A stretch of DNA of 5,550 bases from Bacteroidota bacterium (GTDB lineage Bacteria > Bacteroidota > Bacteroidia > Bacteroidales > Marinifilaceae). Of the stretch, positions 5,201-5,550 are shown piece after piece. The DNA lies in assembly GCA_023400335.1 (NCBI GenBank), contig JAEXFF010000372.1, forward strand, positions 1-5,550. The letters are read 5' to 3'. The translations under genes and the position numbers were made by a program. Below the pieces are notes generated by a model. The model made no database searches. It saw nothing but the letters and a program-made list of their open reading frames with translations, and had not been told where the DNA came from. Every line of letters starts with the position of its first letter. The first letter of the stretch is position 1.

Positions 5201-5550
5201 ATGATTATCATTCTTTCCCCTGCAAAATCCATGGATATGAGTATAGTCCCTCCTACTCCGCAAGGTACGACACCTCAGTTTAAAAAAGATGCCGAATACC
5301 TCGTGTCCAGAATACAGGATTATTCTCGTGATCAATTGCAAACACTATTGCAAATCAGTAACAAATTGACAGATATAAATTACGAAAGGTATCAGGAATT
5401 CGACAAAGAAAGTTCACCAGCAAAACCAGCAATTCTGGCCTATACCGGAAATGTATTCCAGCATATACGCCCGGAAACTTTTTCAAATGACGATTTTCAA
5501 TATGCCCAGAAACATCTCCGCATTATTTCTACTTTATACGGTTTACTCCG
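5201..5550 (+). CDS. yaaA: Peroxide stress protein YaaA (DUF328), N-terminal part, runs off right edge
   Basis: The frame opens with ATG at 5201 and stays open to the window end, giving 116 codons of a protein usually about 250 residues long. The start MIIILSPAKSMDM carries the family-hallmark SPAK motif (residues 6-9). ISNKLTDINYERYQEF, AILAYTGNVF and the strongly conserved AQKHLRIISTLYGLLR at the right edge then follow in the usual family order. From the family, E. coli YaaA is induced by OxyR and lowers free intracellular iron during hydrogen peroxide stress, limiting Fenton damage; it has also been reported to bind DNA. It is cytoplasmic. The start is firm because the family N-terminus begins exactly here. 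The gene diverges from the fimbrial operon across a 538-nt gap and is preceded by the octamer repeat array. No OxyR-like site was recognised by eye. Truncation is only by the window edge. Confidence 0.95.
   Translation, partial: MIIILSPAKSMDMSIVPPTPQGTTPQFKKDAEYLVSRIQDYSRDQLQTLLQISNKLTDINYERYQEFDKESSPAKPAILAYTGNVFQHIRPETFSNDDFQYAQKHLRIISTLYGLL

Noticed and set aside
5141..5341. Minus-strand open reading frame of 66 codons
   Set aside because: Antisense to the start of yaaA and to the octamer array; yaaA is firmly identified by its SPAK and LRIISTLYGLLR-type motifs.

Overview
The window comes from a member of the Bacteroidota, most likely a gut or oral Bacteroidales. The evidence is a set of tandem FimB/Mfa2-type fimbrillin lipoproteins, a family known from this order. 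The acidic SDDDN tract after one lipid-attachment cysteine matches the surface-export signal of Bacteroidota lipoproteins. Candidate promoters also carry the Bacteroides -7 element TAnnTTTG. Base composition looks evenly AT-rich, and nothing points to an integrated mobile element. The genus cannot be named from this sequence.

Layout, left to right. Positions 1-345 (+) hold the C-terminal ATPase domain of a sensor histidine kinase that starts outside the window. It converges on a small thioredoxin-fold gene (433-744, -) across a stem-loop (362-404) that can serve both strands. The thioredoxin has an unusual CPHC active site and its own candidate promoter (777-784). Next, all on the minus strand and read right to left, come four fimbrillin-like lipoprotein genes: 4662-3670, 3640-2792, 2718-1789 and 1786-872. 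Gaps of 29, 73 and 2 nt make a single operon likely. All four proteins have a type II signal peptide, a 'P-G-x-Y...GN'-like turn, a central 'V-S-R' strand and a tryptophan-containing C-terminal end, so they are diverged paralogues. The first has features of a pilus stalk or shaft subunit (SDDDN tract, a possible FimA-like Arg processing site, no other cysteines). The fourth looks more like an anchor or tip protein and is cysteine-rich.

The 538-nt divergent region 4663-5200 holds a candidate operon promoter (near 4751-4780), pyrimidine-rich sequence with no recognised gene, two candidate plus-strand promoters, a tiny open reading frame and a phased 8-bp repeat array (5113-5184). The array ends 16 nt before yaaA. 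yaaA (5201 onward, +) encodes a peroxide-stress protein and runs off the right edge after 116 codons.

The main theme is a type V (Bacteroidales) pilus or fimbrial surface-structure operon. Its subunits would be exported as lipoproteins and assembled on the outer membrane. The most unusual non-coding feature is the octamer array in front of yaaA. I see no evidence here of a wholly new type of system.
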